Positions 12,410 to 24,330 of a stretch of 64,000 nt of DNA are shown piece by piece (the stretch's first letter is position 1; each line of letters starts with the position of its first letter). The notes under the pieces were generated by a model. It saw only the letters and a program-made list of their open reading frames with translations. It was not told where the DNA came from and made no database searches. Made by a program: the position numbers and the translations under genes. Source of the DNA: Laguncularia racemosa (lineage: Eukaryota; Streptophyta; Magnoliopsida; Myrtales; Combretaceae); NCBI GenBank assembly GCA_037954665.1, contig JBBMOL010000012.1:7254001-7318000 (forward strand), written 5' to 3'.

Positions 12410-13015
12410 CTCATGACAAGAAAATCATATACACTAATATTTAGCAATGTTAAATTCATGGAGGGTTACAATACGAGTATATGCTATTTAAAAAGCATAT
12501 GGTTGTTTTCTTGCAATTTTTTCTAAAAGTTTAAAAGATGTCACCCAAATTTATCTTAAATAATAGCGAGGTTAACATGAATGACATACAAATGAAATGG
12601 GAACATCTCAGTTAGTTTAATAAATATATATATTATCTATGTCCTCGAAATGCTTTGAATTGGGGCTTTTCTCACAATAGAAAGAACACTAGAAAAAAAA
12701 AGAAGAAGAACAATTAAAGAAAAGAGGAGAGAGAAATGTTGTAGAAGAGCATTCACCATCCAGTATGCACATGCTCTACAGGCGGACAAGCTTTGGTGGA
12801 GCAACTTTTGAAGACACAGAAGCCCATAGCAAATTTTGAAATGGGAAAAAATCTAAAATAAGGCACCAACATATCATCCAAAGATCAATCTAGAACTTTC
12901 CTAGGCCAGATTTCAAGTTGCGAAATCTAAACACAGTTGCAGCAAGTGAAGATATTCGGTTCACCGTTCCTTGTTCATCCTCCAAGTTACTAGTTAGCTG
13001 TTGATGTCCCTGGTA
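12410..13015. other. No recognisable gene
   Basis: The stretch is AT-rich in the first half and more mixed from about 12760. A short open frame on minus near 13000-12890 (including NLEDEQGTVNRISSLAAT) has coding-like composition, but I cannot identify it. Confidence 0.3.
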
Positions 13016-13300
13016 TGCTCAATATCGGCAATATACCCTATCAAAAAGCTGTAAAACTAAAGCTTAACGGGGATCGTTTGGATATGCTACTTGAGTACCA
13101 ATCTTTGGTTGAAGAGTTGTTAACTTCCCACTCAATGGACTTGCAGCAACATGTGTATGAGTACGGGGGGGTTATTAGCTTGGAAACTTGAACTGTTGAG
13201 AGTATTATGTCACCAGATGCAAGTCGTAAAGACATTGAGACAAATACGGTTCGCACGATGCAACCACAGAAGACTAGTAACCCCATTTTTATTATAAACT
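13016..13300 (+). other. Unidentified coding-like fragment
   Basis: A plus-strand frame beginning ATG at 13016 reads protein-like for about 60 codons (it includes LLEYQSLVEELLTSHSMD). It meets one TGA at about 13193 and stays open afterwards through SIMSPDASRKDIETNTV to about 13300. The composition looks like real protein, but I recognise no family. It may be an exon of a dead gene. The minus strand is also open here (13286-13041), which weakens the case. Confidence 0.25.
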
Positions 13301-13524
13301 ACACTTGCATCTATTCATCCTAAGAGCCATTCTAAAATCTACGATGAAGTTGAGTCCCAGTTGATACAAAAAATAATATAACAATAACGAGCCAAATACT
13401 GAGTGAAACGGACATAAAAATCATACCTTGATTTATAGCGGAAATAAAACGGAGAAACATGATGGATCAGACATGGGTGGGGCGTGCACGACATGCTGAT
13501 TACCACTCCACGCAAGGTGATTTA

Positions 13525-14021
13525 TGTTGAATCTTGAATAATCAATTTGTGAAAAACATCACAAATAAAACCTAGATTTTTCATGTTTAATCATTAAGAA
13601 TTAAACAATAAATATGCGAAAGCGTACCTGAATCCATTACGATCCACGATTCTTAGATTGTGCGGTTGGCCTTCCAGATCAATACGTTTTCTTTGAGAGA
13701 TCCCTTTTGTTTTCTCTCTATAGTCTATTTGATGATGAGCTTCAAAGAGACAAGAAAGGTACGTATGATCTGGGAACCATAACCACTATTTATATATATA
13801 AATATATGTTACCCTTTTTGTATTTCTATTTTAGCCCAGCATAAAAATAGAAACTACCCATAAGGTCTCTACACATAAAAGGGGTCATATCCTATTAGAT
13901 ACATTAAAACTTAAATATCCAAATCTTATTGATCACTTTTAATTGATTTTAACTTAATATGACAGCCCGCAATACAGAATTGTTTCACATATAAGGCCAA
14001 CGTTGGATTAAGGATCCAACA
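13525..14021 (-). repeat. Copia 3' LTR
   Basis: The LTR has TGTTG...CAACA termini. It is the downstream LTR with respect to the minus-strand element. ATTTA at 13520-13524 is one copy of the target-site duplication. A TA-rich stretch (TATTTATATATATAAATATA, near 13791) may be part of the promoter. Confidence 0.95.
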
Positions 14022-14034
14022 ATCTCCCACTTAG
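14022..14034 (-). other. Copia polypurine tract
   Basis: Read on the minus strand the bases adjoining the 3' LTR are AAGTGGGAGAT, the usual copia polypurine tract that primes plus-strand DNA synthesis. Confidence 0.8.
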
Positions 14035-14385
14035 ACTATATGTGTAACTTTACAATTGTGTTTTGCAAAACCATATGAGATCAAATTTCCTGTCATGAAC
14101 AGAATGTATCTATAACCAATCCGGTTCATCAGTCATATCAACATAGGATCAAAGAGGTATTCATTACATTTATTGTAACTTTACCCATCAATGGTCACAA
14201 TGCTGATATAATGAATGACATGGATCATGATATGGATGTGTAGTAAGAAAATTCAATGCAATGTGATCTTAACATGTCTATTTTCTACTGGTCCACCATA
14301 AACCTTAGAGATCAAACCATAAACCAAAAACAACTTATTAAAGTTTGTCTATGACATAAATGCATTCAAGGTAACAAACTCCCAC

Positions 14386-17300
14386 TTAAAACTTAATGTC
14401 ACTTAAGGTCTTGACACCCATATGAGTAGTGTGCTCATGAAACAGTTTAGGTTGCACTCCTTTAGTGAGCGGATCTGCGATCATAGAGTTTGTTCCTATA
14501 TGCTCTATAGACAACTGTTCACTTTGAACTCTTTCTTTCACAACTAAGAACTTGATGTCTATATGCTTTGACTTCGTCGAGCTCTTATTGTTGTTAGAAT
14601 ATAGAACTGCTGACTTATTGTCACAAAATAATTTAAGTGGCCTATTAATAGTATCCACAATGCGCAGCCTTGTGACAAAATTCCGCAACCATATTCCATG
14701 ATTGGATGCCTCATAACATGCTACTAACTCTGCTTCCATAGTAGAAGAAGTAACAAGGGATTGTTTTATGCTCTTCCAAGAGACAGCTCCCCCAGCTAAT
14801 AGATATATGTAGCCTGATGTAGACTTCATACTATCTTGGCATCCAGTAAAATCGGAATCAGTATACCCAACGATCTCAATTTGATCTGACTTCTGGTAGG
14901 TAAGCATATAATCTTTTGTTCTCTGTAAGTACCGCAAGACCCGTTTGGCTGCTTTCCAATGGTCTAATCCTGGATTACTCAAGTATCTGCCCAACATTCC
15001 TGTAATGTACGCAATATCTGGACGCGTATAAACCTGAGCATACATTAGACTCCCTACTACTGATGCATAAGGAATCTTTTGCATTTCCTTTTCCTCAAAA
15101 TCATTCTTAGGGCACTGACTAAGACTAAATTTGTCTCCCTTAGCTACAGGCGTATCACTTGGTTTGCAATTTTGCATGCCATACCTTTTGAGTACCTTTT
15201 CGATATAGCTCTTTTGTGATAATCCAAGAGTACCTCGAGAGCAATCTCAATGTATTTGTATTCCTAACACAAAAGAGGCATCACCAAGATCTTTCATCTC
15301 AAAATTCTCAGCTAGAAATCTCTTGGTTTTGTGCAATAAGCCTATATCGTTGCTGGCAAGCAATATATCATCAACATATAAAACCAAGAAAATATGCTTG
15401 CTCCCACAGAACTTATGGTATATACAATCATCGACCAAATTCGTCTCAAAACCATGCGAAGTGATCACTTAATGAAATTTGAAATACCATTGTCGAGATG
15501 CTTGCTTAAGTCCATAGATGGATTTCTTAAGTTTACAAACCATATTCTTTGGATCTCCTAATAAAAAAAATTTCCGGTTATGCCATATAGATCGTCTCAT
15601 CAATGTCACCATTGAGGAAGGTGGTCTTTACATCCATCTGATGTAACTTAAGATTAAATTGTGCCACTAATGTCATTATAATCCTAAAAGAGTCTTTCGA
15701 AGAAACCGGTGAGAAAGTCTCTTTATAGTCGATGCCTTCTTTCTGTGTAAAGCCCTTTGCAACAAGACGAGCCTTGTACCTCTCCACATTGGCTTTTGAA
15801 TCCCTCTTGGTCTTAAATATCCATTTGCAACCAAGGGGCTTCATACCTTCTGGCAATGGGACAAGATCCCAAATGTCATTATCTTTCATAGACTTTATCT
15901 CTTCATTCATGACATCAATCCACTTCTGAGATTTAGAACTTTCAATGGCTTGATGGAAGTTGATTAGATCATCTTCCATCATTCCAATGCCAACCTCATG
16001 TTCTTGAAAAAATACGATGTAGTCATTTGGCAATGCACTTCTTCTTTGTCTAGTGGATCTCCTCAATGGCATAGGTTCTTGAGGTGGTAGAGTTTGTTCT
16101 TCTGGAATCGTATCTTGAATGGGATCTCCAATATTGTCTTGTTCTATTGTGTCTTGAAGAAGATTAGGAATGGAATCTTGACCAAATTCAATAACACCTG
16201 TGGGAATATCAATGCATTCCTCTTCAAAGACAATATCTCTAACCGTATCTCCCCCAGCAAACTCGACAACCTCAAAGAACCGGGCATTTCCTGACTCAAA
16301 TATTGATTTAGTTGTGGGATCATAGAACTTGTAATCCCTTGATCTTTCAGAGTACCCAACAAAATAGCAACTTACTGTTCTTGAGTCCAGTTTCTTTTCA
16401 TTGGTCTTATAAGGCCATGCCTCAGCTACACATCCCTACACATGTAAATGTTTTAGACTAGGCTTTTTCCCAATCCAAAGTTCATAAAGGGTTTTGTTAG
16501 TTACTTTAGTTGGAACCCTGTTAAGGATATATGCTGCAATCTTAAGTGCTTCTCCCCAGAGTGATTCTGGTAAGGTGAAGTGACAAATCATACTCCTTAC
16601 CACGTCCTTAAGCTATCTATTTCGTCTTTTAGCAACACCATTCATGGTGGGTGAACCAGACATAGTGTACTGTGGGACAATACCACATTCCTCTAGGAAT
16701 TTAGCAAAAGGTCCTGGACGTTGTTCACTTGAACCATCATATCTACCGTAGTATTCGCCACTACGATCAGATCTAATGCTTTTAATCCTTTTGTTGAGTT
16801 GGTTTTCAACTTCAACCTTATAATTTTTAAACATATCCAAGGACTGTGACTTTTCATGAATGAGATAAAGATAGCCATATCGTAAGAAATCGTCTATGAA
16901 AGTTATAAAATATTGTTGACCATTCCAAGCAACTGTAGGGAATGGCCCATAAATATCTGTATGTATAAGTTCTAAAACATCTAAGGTCCTATTGGCTTCA
17001 AATCTCTTTTTATTGGTTTGTTTCCCCTTTATACAATTAATACAATCATCAAAATCTATAAAATCCAAGGGGTTTAGAATTTCATCTGACACAAGTCTCT
17101 CCATTCTCTGTTTGGAGATATGACCTAATCTTTTGTGCTATAATGTAGCTGAATTTTCATTAGTTAATTTTCTATTTATACCTCGTGTACTTACTTGCAA
17201 GGATTCATTAAATAAAGCAATAATATCAATCAAGTAAAGATTATCATAAATAGATAGAGAACCAGATCTAACTAATTTTGAATCATGAAACAAACTAAAT

Positions 17301-18452
17301 TTCTTATTCCCAAATGAACAAGAATAACCAAATTTGTCCAAAGCAGAAACAGAAATCAAATTTCCGTCTAAATGACTGTACAATGAATGTTTCATTAAGA
17401 TCTAAATAAAATCCAGTTTTTAATAATAATCTAAACTTCCCAATTGCTTCAACTTCAACTGTCTTGCCGTTACCCACATAGATGTATCTTTCACCATCAC
17501 TTGGTTTTCGGCAATGTAGGCAACCCTGCATAGACACACTGATGTGAGTTATTGCACCAAAATCTATCTACCAAGTGTCTATGGGTACCGAAGTTAAATT
17601 AACCTCAGAGCAAACCAAATTAAGAAATGTACCTTTCTTAGCACGCCAAGCATAATAATTGGTGCACTGCTTCTTATAATGCCCTACAACTCCACAGAAG
17701 TGACAACCAATACCATTTGATGCATTCGACTTCTTTGGTTGTGTCTTCTAAGGTGCCATATTTGTAGCTTCTTTATCCCTTTTCCTTTTATTATCCTTAT
17801 TCCTATTCTCAGGGGTTAAGGCTAGGTGAGCACTCCCAATCTTATCTTACTTTAGCCTTTCCTCTTCTTGAACACGGTGTGAGATGAGCTCATTCAGAGA
17901 CCAAGTCTCTTTCTAGCAATTATAGCTCACTTTAAACTGGCTAAACTGTACTAGAAGAGAAATCAAAACCAAATGCACTAGTAAGTCCTTTGTGAGGTCT
18001 AGCTTAAGTGCTCTTAGCTTGGAAGCAAGATGAGACATCTTCATGATGCACTCCCTAATATTGCCCTTACCTTTGTACTTCATTGAGATTAGGTTTGCTA
18101 GGAGTGTACTTATTTCTGCCTTTTCATTCTTAGCAAACCTTTTCTCAATTTCATCAAGGAACTCCTTAGCCTTAGTTATCTTATCAGATATTGTACCTCT
18201 AAATGCTTCTGGAATGGCCTTCTTCATGATCATCATACATATGTGGTTTGATTTCTCCTACTTTTCCATCTCCCTCTTGTCATTAGAGGTACTCTTATCA
18301 GTAAGAGGTGAAGGAGAATCAGTCCTTAACGTAAGGTCGAGATCCATAACTCCAAGTACTATCAATAGATTATCTTTCCACGACTTGAAGTTAGTGCCAT
18401 TTAGCATAGGAATGGAATTGATGTTGGTAGTAATATTAGCAGGATTATTCAT
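14386..18452 (-). pseudogene. Copia gag-pol polyprotein, broken
   Basis: Gag starts at 18452 and carries a UBN2-type capsid domain and an intact CX2CX4HX4C zinc knuckle (CHFCGVVGHYKKQC, near 17700-17660). The protease active site near 17555 reads IDFGA instead of DSGA and follows a TAG. GAG-pre-integrase spans 17395-17138. Integrase (17104-16460) keeps HTDIYGPF and an SD residue pair, but the third acidic residue is Lys (NGVAKRRNR). RT covers 16072-15240 with an intact LYVDDILLA near 15390. RNase H covers 15177-14389, ending at a stop at 14386-14388. About eight stops or frame changes occur. It is similar to TNT1-94-type polyproteins. Confidence 0.93.
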
Positions 18453-18459
18453 AGCTGAA

Positions 18460-19965
18460 TAAGAACAACAAAAAAATAAACAAGCTTACATAACCCTTAC
18501 AACAAAATAATAATAAATTCAAATAAAGGTAAACCCCATCTCAAAATACCAGGTAGCCCATTAATATTTCATCTTTAGACAAAACATCAACTACTAAGTG
18601 GTATCTTGGAGTAGTAATTAAACACTGACAATAAGAACATATCAAACAATAAAGCTTCCTTTGGGCCGATTTATTGTTTACATGTAAAACTAAATAATCA
18701 TCACGAGTTTATTACCACAGGTGCACTTTCAATTCTATTAAACATTAACCTTCCTTTGGGTCGATTAAAAATTCACAGAAGTTGTAAGCACACAACCTTT
18801 TATATTTTGAAATAAATAAATTTCTACAAGAGGGACCACTTTGGCAGTATGTTGCTTCAATTAATTCATCTCAAAATACATATAAACATACCAATATTCA
18901 AATTTAAAATTATATCAAACATTGAGTCAAAGGCAACTCTAATTTTAGCTAAAACTTATTGGGTCTAAGCACCCATATCCAAATATGACTCAATAATTCA
19001 AACATTAAAATTAGAGTTCAAAAGAAAAATTGGCGTACATAAATATCAATCTATAAGTGATTATGAATATGTATTTGAGTACATAGTTGAAGGCACGACC
19101 ATGTATGTTGGGTTCAAAAACTAACAGAAACTTACACGGTTTGAATACATGGCTGAAGGCACGGTCGTGTATGTTGGCCTAAAAAACTAACAGAATCTTA
19201 CACGATTTGAGTACACGGCTGAAGGTACGACCGTATATGTTAGCCTTAAAACTAACAGAATCTTACACGGCTAAAAGCACGGCCATGTATGTTGGCCTAA
19301 AAATTAACAAAATGTTACACGGTTTGAATATACGGCTGAAGGCACGGCCATGTATGTTGGCCTAAAAACTAACAGAATGTTACATGGTTTGAATACACGG
19401 CTGAAGGCACGGCCGTGTATGTTGGCCTAAAAAACTAACAGAATCTTACACGTTTTGAGTACACTACCGTGTATAACTATGGGGCGAGACCGTGTATATG
19501 GAAGAGTTTAGCCGTGGAGGAAGCAACGTGATGCATCGTTTATTGATGCGGTTCCTAATTCGTTCGAAAATGGACCGTGAAGAAAACCTTAATTCACCGT
19601 AGTGAATTACAATCACGGAAAACAAAATCATCGTGGAGGGATCCGACGGTTTGGCCAAGTGGTTTAAGGCGCCAAATTTGGGCTCGAGTCTGAAGGAAGG
19701 AAATTGATTTTGACGCGACCAAACATTGCTGATTTATGGTAACAATTGTTGTCCGATAACAAAAGATATCCGGCAACATTAAAATCATCTAATGGGATTG
19801 GGAATGCTGTTTCTATCGAAAGAATTCAAATCCAGGAGTTGAGAATTCTTTTATGGAGACAAACTTTTACATGTTTTAATGTTTGTCCAAAACCTAATTT
19901 TCAGAATTAGGGATAATAACACCTTATAAAAAAATTACAAAAGTAATTCCTAATGATCAAATAAT
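18460..19965 (-). other. Copia 5' leader (untranslated)
   Basis: No coding frame lies between the primer site and gag. The part nearest gag is AT-rich. The part nearest the LTR carries the ACACGG/CGTGTA tandem repeat described separately. A 1.5-kb leader is long for a copia element. Confidence 0.7.
19077..19465. repeat. Minisatellite with CACGGCCGTG palindrome, about six units of about 62 bp
   Basis: Each unit contains an ACGGCTGAAGGCACGGCCGT-type palindromic core, a TGTATGTTGGCCTAAAAA spacer and an ACTAACAGAATCTTACACGG spacer. Unit starts fall near 19077, 19139, 19201, 19265 (shortened), 19318 and 19380. Decayed half-sites continue to about 19640. The array lies in the transcribed leader of the copia element. 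Confidence 0.85.
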
Positions 19966-19983
19966 GTAGGCTCTGATACTAAT
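19966..19983 (-). other. Copia primer binding site (initiator tRNA-Met)
   Basis: Two bases inside the 5' LTR end, the minus strand reads TAGTATCAGAGCCTAC. This matches the TGGTATCAGAGC complement of the 3' end of initiator tRNA-Met except for one changed base. It is where minus-strand DNA synthesis starts. Confidence 0.85.
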
Positions 19984-20481
19984 TGTTGAATCTTGAAAAA
20001 TCAATTTGTGAAAAACATCACAAATAAAACCTAGATCTTTTCATGTTTGATAATTAAGAATTAAACAATAAATATGCGGAAGCGTACCTGAATCCATTGC
20101 GATCCACGATTCTTAGATTGTGCGGTTGGCCTTCCAGATCAATACATTTTCTTTGAAAGATCCCTTTTGTTTTCTCTCTATAGTCTATTTGATGATGGGA
20201 TTCAAAGAGACAAGAAAGGTATGTATGATCTAGGGACCATAACCACTATTTATATAGATAACTATATATTACCTTTTTGGTATTTCTATTTTAGTCCATC
20301 ATAAAAATAGAAAATACCCATAAGGTCTCTACACGTAAAATGGGTCATGTCCTATTAGATACATTAAAACTCAAATATCCAAATCTTATTGATCACTTTT
20401 AATTGATTTTAACTTAATATGACAACCCGCAACATATAATTGTTTCACATATAAAGCCAACATTAGATTAAGGATCCAACA
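19984..20481 (-). repeat. Copia 5' LTR
   Basis: This is the upstream LTR of the minus-strand element, with the same TGTTG...CAACA ends as its partner, followed by ATTTA at 20482-20486. It contains the presumed promoter and polyadenylation region. Confidence 0.95.
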
Positions 20482-20486
20482 ATTTA

Positions 20487-21020
20487 TACATAAAAACTTC
20501 ATGGCTCTATCATGTGCAAGCTCTAGCTTAGTTGTCCAAATAATCTATGCTGTCTCGCCAAAGTTACCTCCTCTCTCTGGTTGTTAGTGAAACTTCTCTC
20601 TCTCTCTCTCTCTATGAGCCTTCTTCATGTCTCCTGATTCCCAGTTACTCAATCTCAGTCTATTTCTTACAGGAGAAAAGATTCATTAGTATTATATGTC
20701 CCTTGTGCACACACATTACTCTCTCTGTCCTCTCTCTCTCTCTCTATGTGAATGAGGGTCGTTAGTTTTTTTTTTTTTTTCAACAAATGTCCAGAACTTT
20801 AACTCTAAACCTAAACAAAAAAAAAAAAAAAAAGAAGAAGAAAAGAGATAAAGGAGAAGATGAACAGGGAAGATGTGTGTGGCCAAGGTGTGAGGGATTG
20901 AAATAAAAAAAAAAAAAAAAGAAAGAGAGAAGGGTATAGGGAAACATGAAGCTGAGGTGAATAACAAATCCATGTAGGAAATGTTAGAGCCATGTGTTGA
21001 TGTAAAAAAAAAAAAAAAAA
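20487..21020. repeat. Low-complexity block: CT runs and A/T homopolymers
   Basis: CT dinucleotide runs lie near 20580-20612 and 20731-20750, followed by T- or A-runs at about 20767, 20816, 20904 and 21003. Open frames here are artefacts of low complexity. No gene is seen. Confidence 0.6.
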
Positions 21021-21032
21021 ATCACCCATGCT

Positions 21033-21300
21033 GCTACTAGGATTCAAACTTGGGATGGTAAGGTGTTGGGAGTGTGTGTTTTCCAAACAGGCTATAGGTT
21101 TGTGCCTCACTTTGGAGTCACAAGCTTTTAATTTATTATTGACAAAAAAAAAAAGAGAGAAAAAGGAGTCCACAAGGCATATCTATGTGCATAGAGGGGG
21201 ATTCGAGCTTAGGTCTCTTGCAAGTTCATGCACGTGTTTTCCAACAGGCCATTGGCCTATGCCTTATTTTGGAAGGGTACCTATTTATTTTATTGTTGTA
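21033..21300. repeat. Diverged direct duplication of about 110-bp units, SINE/LINE-tail-like
   Basis: Two segments, about 21033-21140 and 21190-21300, share GGATTC(A/G)A..CTT, GTGTTTTCCAA(A)CAGGC and GCCT..TTTTGG in the same order and direction. They are separated by an A-run. Similar units with a GGTTCGA-like box occur in short plant repeats. The family is not identified. Confidence 0.4.
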
Positions 21301-21699
21301 CTAAAAAAAAAAAAATTCAAGAATGCACATAGAGTTTTCAACGATATTCTATTATTTACAATCTTTCAAAAAAAAAATGACGAATCAATTCAAGCCAAGT
21401 TTATTTATCGTTAAAAAAATGATCATTTACAAATCCACTCTATGCTCTATGGTATCTAAGAATGATGTAATCTCATTCAACCAAAGCTACGTGGGCAAAT
21501 GATGTTACGTATTTATGCGATACGAAAAAAACTTAAATTACTTCATAGGCGTTGGTGCTAACCTTTAATACTGTTTAAGTGTACACGATAACAGGGGGTA
21601 AAATGTAGAGGTACCAAATCTAATTCATGAGCTTATGCCCTATTATTTTAATGAATTTAACTTTTTAGGCTGAGATAATAAGGCCCAAAGAGTAAAGTC

Positions 21700-22240
21700 C
21701 ATGTTATGAGATGATAAGGGGAGATTTGGCATGGTGGGCTTAGAGTAGGGCCCATTGGATCGGCCCGCCCGATCCAACCTTTCTTAAATAAGACTTATAC
21801 ACACATACACACTAAAGGCCTTTGATCGGCCTAAACCCATACAAGGCCCATATGAGGCCTCATCTGTTAGGAATCGTTAATCGCCATCACCATCCAATGG
21901 ACGAGATTTACAACCAAACACTATAAATACCTTATGTCTCCTCACTAAAAGTGACTTCTTTTGGGGGGGAAAGAGTATTATTACTTTGCCGAATTTTCTT
22001 CAAAAGACTAGAATTACCACTTACTCACATTTACCTCATAAAGCGTATACCTATCACCATAGAGTTGGGTCTTATTTAAGACTAACTATTCCACCTCCCG
22101 TTTCAATCACCCCCTAATCATCCATACACACATTACTTCCTCGTTAGGCTACGTATAGTGTGTTTGCACATAATACCCACGTGACCTCGCACTCGAGCCA
22201 AAACCCCCATTTACTTTTTAGCATCATCAGGCACACTTAC
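21700..22240 (+). promoter_or_regulatory. Possible solo-LTR or promoter-like segment
   Basis: A TATA box (TATAAATA, 21922-21929) lies downstream of a TTGGATCGG..CCGATCCAA inverted repeat (21755-21778). It is followed by a pyrimidine-rich, ORF-free stretch of the kind seen in LTR U3-R regions. No matching second LTR is seen in the window, so this is tentative. Confidence 0.25.
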
Positions 22241-24330
22241 ACATAACTCTATATCTTTATGTGTACAAGCTAAGTGATTCTTGAATTTGAAAATACCACC
22301 AATGACAACTTTATCGTAACACTTGCATTTTACCCTTTTTCACATTGTTATTAATTTCAATTCCATGCTCCCAACTAGCATTGAATCTATTTCCAAGCAT
22401 ATTTTTTCTTTTAAAGCTCTCTTTAGATGATTTAAAAGTAGACATTTCAATTCAGCTACTACTTAAGTCCTTTTATAATGATAAACTAATGTCAATATAA
22501 AAGATAATGGTAAAAAAAAAAAAAAAAAAAGAGGAGACAACAAACTATTTTGTATAATATATAGCAATAACATATTGATCTTAAGAATTTTTATGTCCAT
22601 TATATTTTTGGGTGTTACATGTCTATTAGACACTACATCAGACACATAGCGCAATAGCATAGTGTGTAACTTGTTTAGCATAACTAGATAAAGATAATAG
22701 ATAAATTCATTACTAGATTTATGCCTATTTGAAGCTCTCAATTTACATGCAAAGTAAAAAAGATATGTGCCAAATATAATATTTGAAAGAAAAGCTAAAA
22801 GAATAATAAAAAAAATCTAATCACTAGCTGTTTGCTATATATTTAACAATCTACGAGAATTTCGTAGTTTTTAGCCTTTCACATTAACAAATTAATTTAG
22901 AAAGTAACAAGCTTTGAACAATATTATTGATAGATGAAACTCAAGTATACCAACATTTAGAAACATACAAGATCACTCGAATAATTCTTAAAAAAAAAAA
23001 AAAAATGTAAAGACTAGCCATTTAGTGTAGTAATTTGTAATGACTAAAATTTGATTAAGACAAATCAATATCTTTTATATATTCAAACCATGATGCAAGT
23101 ATAGTTTCAATTTAGTGAATATGAGTATGACTACTATACATACTAAATATGACACACGTTGATGAGTACACTGCTACACCATACTAATTAAAATAAAACA
23201 TGACACATGTGGAAGCATATTATAAAGCAATTGAAGATGCATGTTTCACCAAATATAGAAGAATGACATCTCTCATAAGCTTATTAAATGAGCTTGGAAC
23301 AAATAAAAAAATGCACTAAATACCTCATTTGATGAGTTAATGGAACTAACATAGCCAACATAAGCATGCCATAATCTATATCACTTATCCATTAATATTT
23401 AAATAGTTAATCTAAGGAAATGCTAAAATAGAAGTTAGCATAAATTTAAATTAAAAGCTAAGAATTTAGTAGACTAATTGTCTTAGTAATGAAGCGTAGT
23501 TAAGCATGGTCAGTGTAGTGACAAAATAAATACACAAAACAAGGACAAAAATATGGTTGTAAAATTACTAACTAAATTATGAAACTCTTAAATTGAAATG
23601 GGGTTACCCTCTTCCACTAAATCAATAGTTCAAGTGCAAAAATGCAAAAGAAAATTAAGTACAAAACCAAAGTGACTACTAACTATATCAATATCAAAGA
23701 CAAGAAAAAATCATATTTGAGAACATACCTTGTTTGCCTTTGCCACTTCAAGTACACATGTCCCTATATTTGTTTGAAGTGTAATAATAATAATAAAAAA
23801 AAACCTACATACCATATGAGATTTGATAACGAAAGCTAAGGTAAAAGAAGTAAGTAGAAAAGTTGAGTAAAAGTAAAATAATTGAAGAGTGAAGAATACT
23901 CGAACGGTGGTGTGAATATTTTTTTTTATTTATTTTATGAAGAGGAGACCATATGATGGCTATTGGGATTTGGGTTTGTTTAAAATTCCTTTTAACTCTT
24001 GCTTTTTGATGGCCCATCATGGTTTTACACCCAAAAGAAGTCATTTTAAGTAGACTTGGTAGAATCGGATCTAATTGGACGATTTTAACAATTCTAAAGT
24101 GTAAACTCACAATCCCACCATGAGTTTACACCACAATGATTTTGTGTGAAACTTAACTTAGGAAAGGCTCACAAACTCATAGAAATGTACGAGTAGACAT
24201 GCGAGTTTGACAACCATAATCACAATTAACAATGATTCCTCATCAAAACTTCCTATAATGAAAGCTACTAAAATGATCCCAAACCCTTCATCTTTAGCGA
24301 AACACTATAGTACCCTTATTCTTAAGAGAG
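22241..24330. other. AT-rich stretch without recognisable genes
   Basis: Many A/T homopolymers occur and all open frames are short and lysine/asparagine-rich. I see no motifs, no paired repeats and no RNA gene. Confidence 0.5.

Larger units (their letters stand above)
13525..20481 (-). mobile_element. Ty1/copia LTR retrotransposon, complete but inactive
   Basis: A 6957-bp element on the minus strand is bounded by 497/498-bp LTRs that begin TGTTG and end CAACA. It is flanked on both sides by the 5-bp duplication ATTTA (13520-13524 and 20482-20486). Primer site, leader with tandem repeats, gag, protease, integrase, RT, RNase H and polypurine tract are in copia order. By eye the LTRs differ at roughly 30 positions (about 94% identity), which implies an older insertion. 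Stops in gag, protease, integrase and RT disable it. Confidence 0.95.

Noticed and set aside
19077..19465. Regularly spaced repeats resembling a CRISPR array
   Set aside because: This is a plant nuclear locus. The spacers are themselves repeated and the array lies in a copia leader, so it is a minisatellite.
21040..21060. A GGATTCAAAC-like box suggesting a tRNA gene
   Set aside because: No matching A box or cloverleaf could be drawn. At most it is part of a tRNA-derived short repeat.
20716..21173. Minus-strand frames rich in Phe and Ser
   Set aside because: They are translations of A/T homopolymers and CT repeats.
21028..21414. Plus-strand frame of 128 codons
   Set aside because: It spans two diverged copies of a short repeat and A-runs, with no domain.
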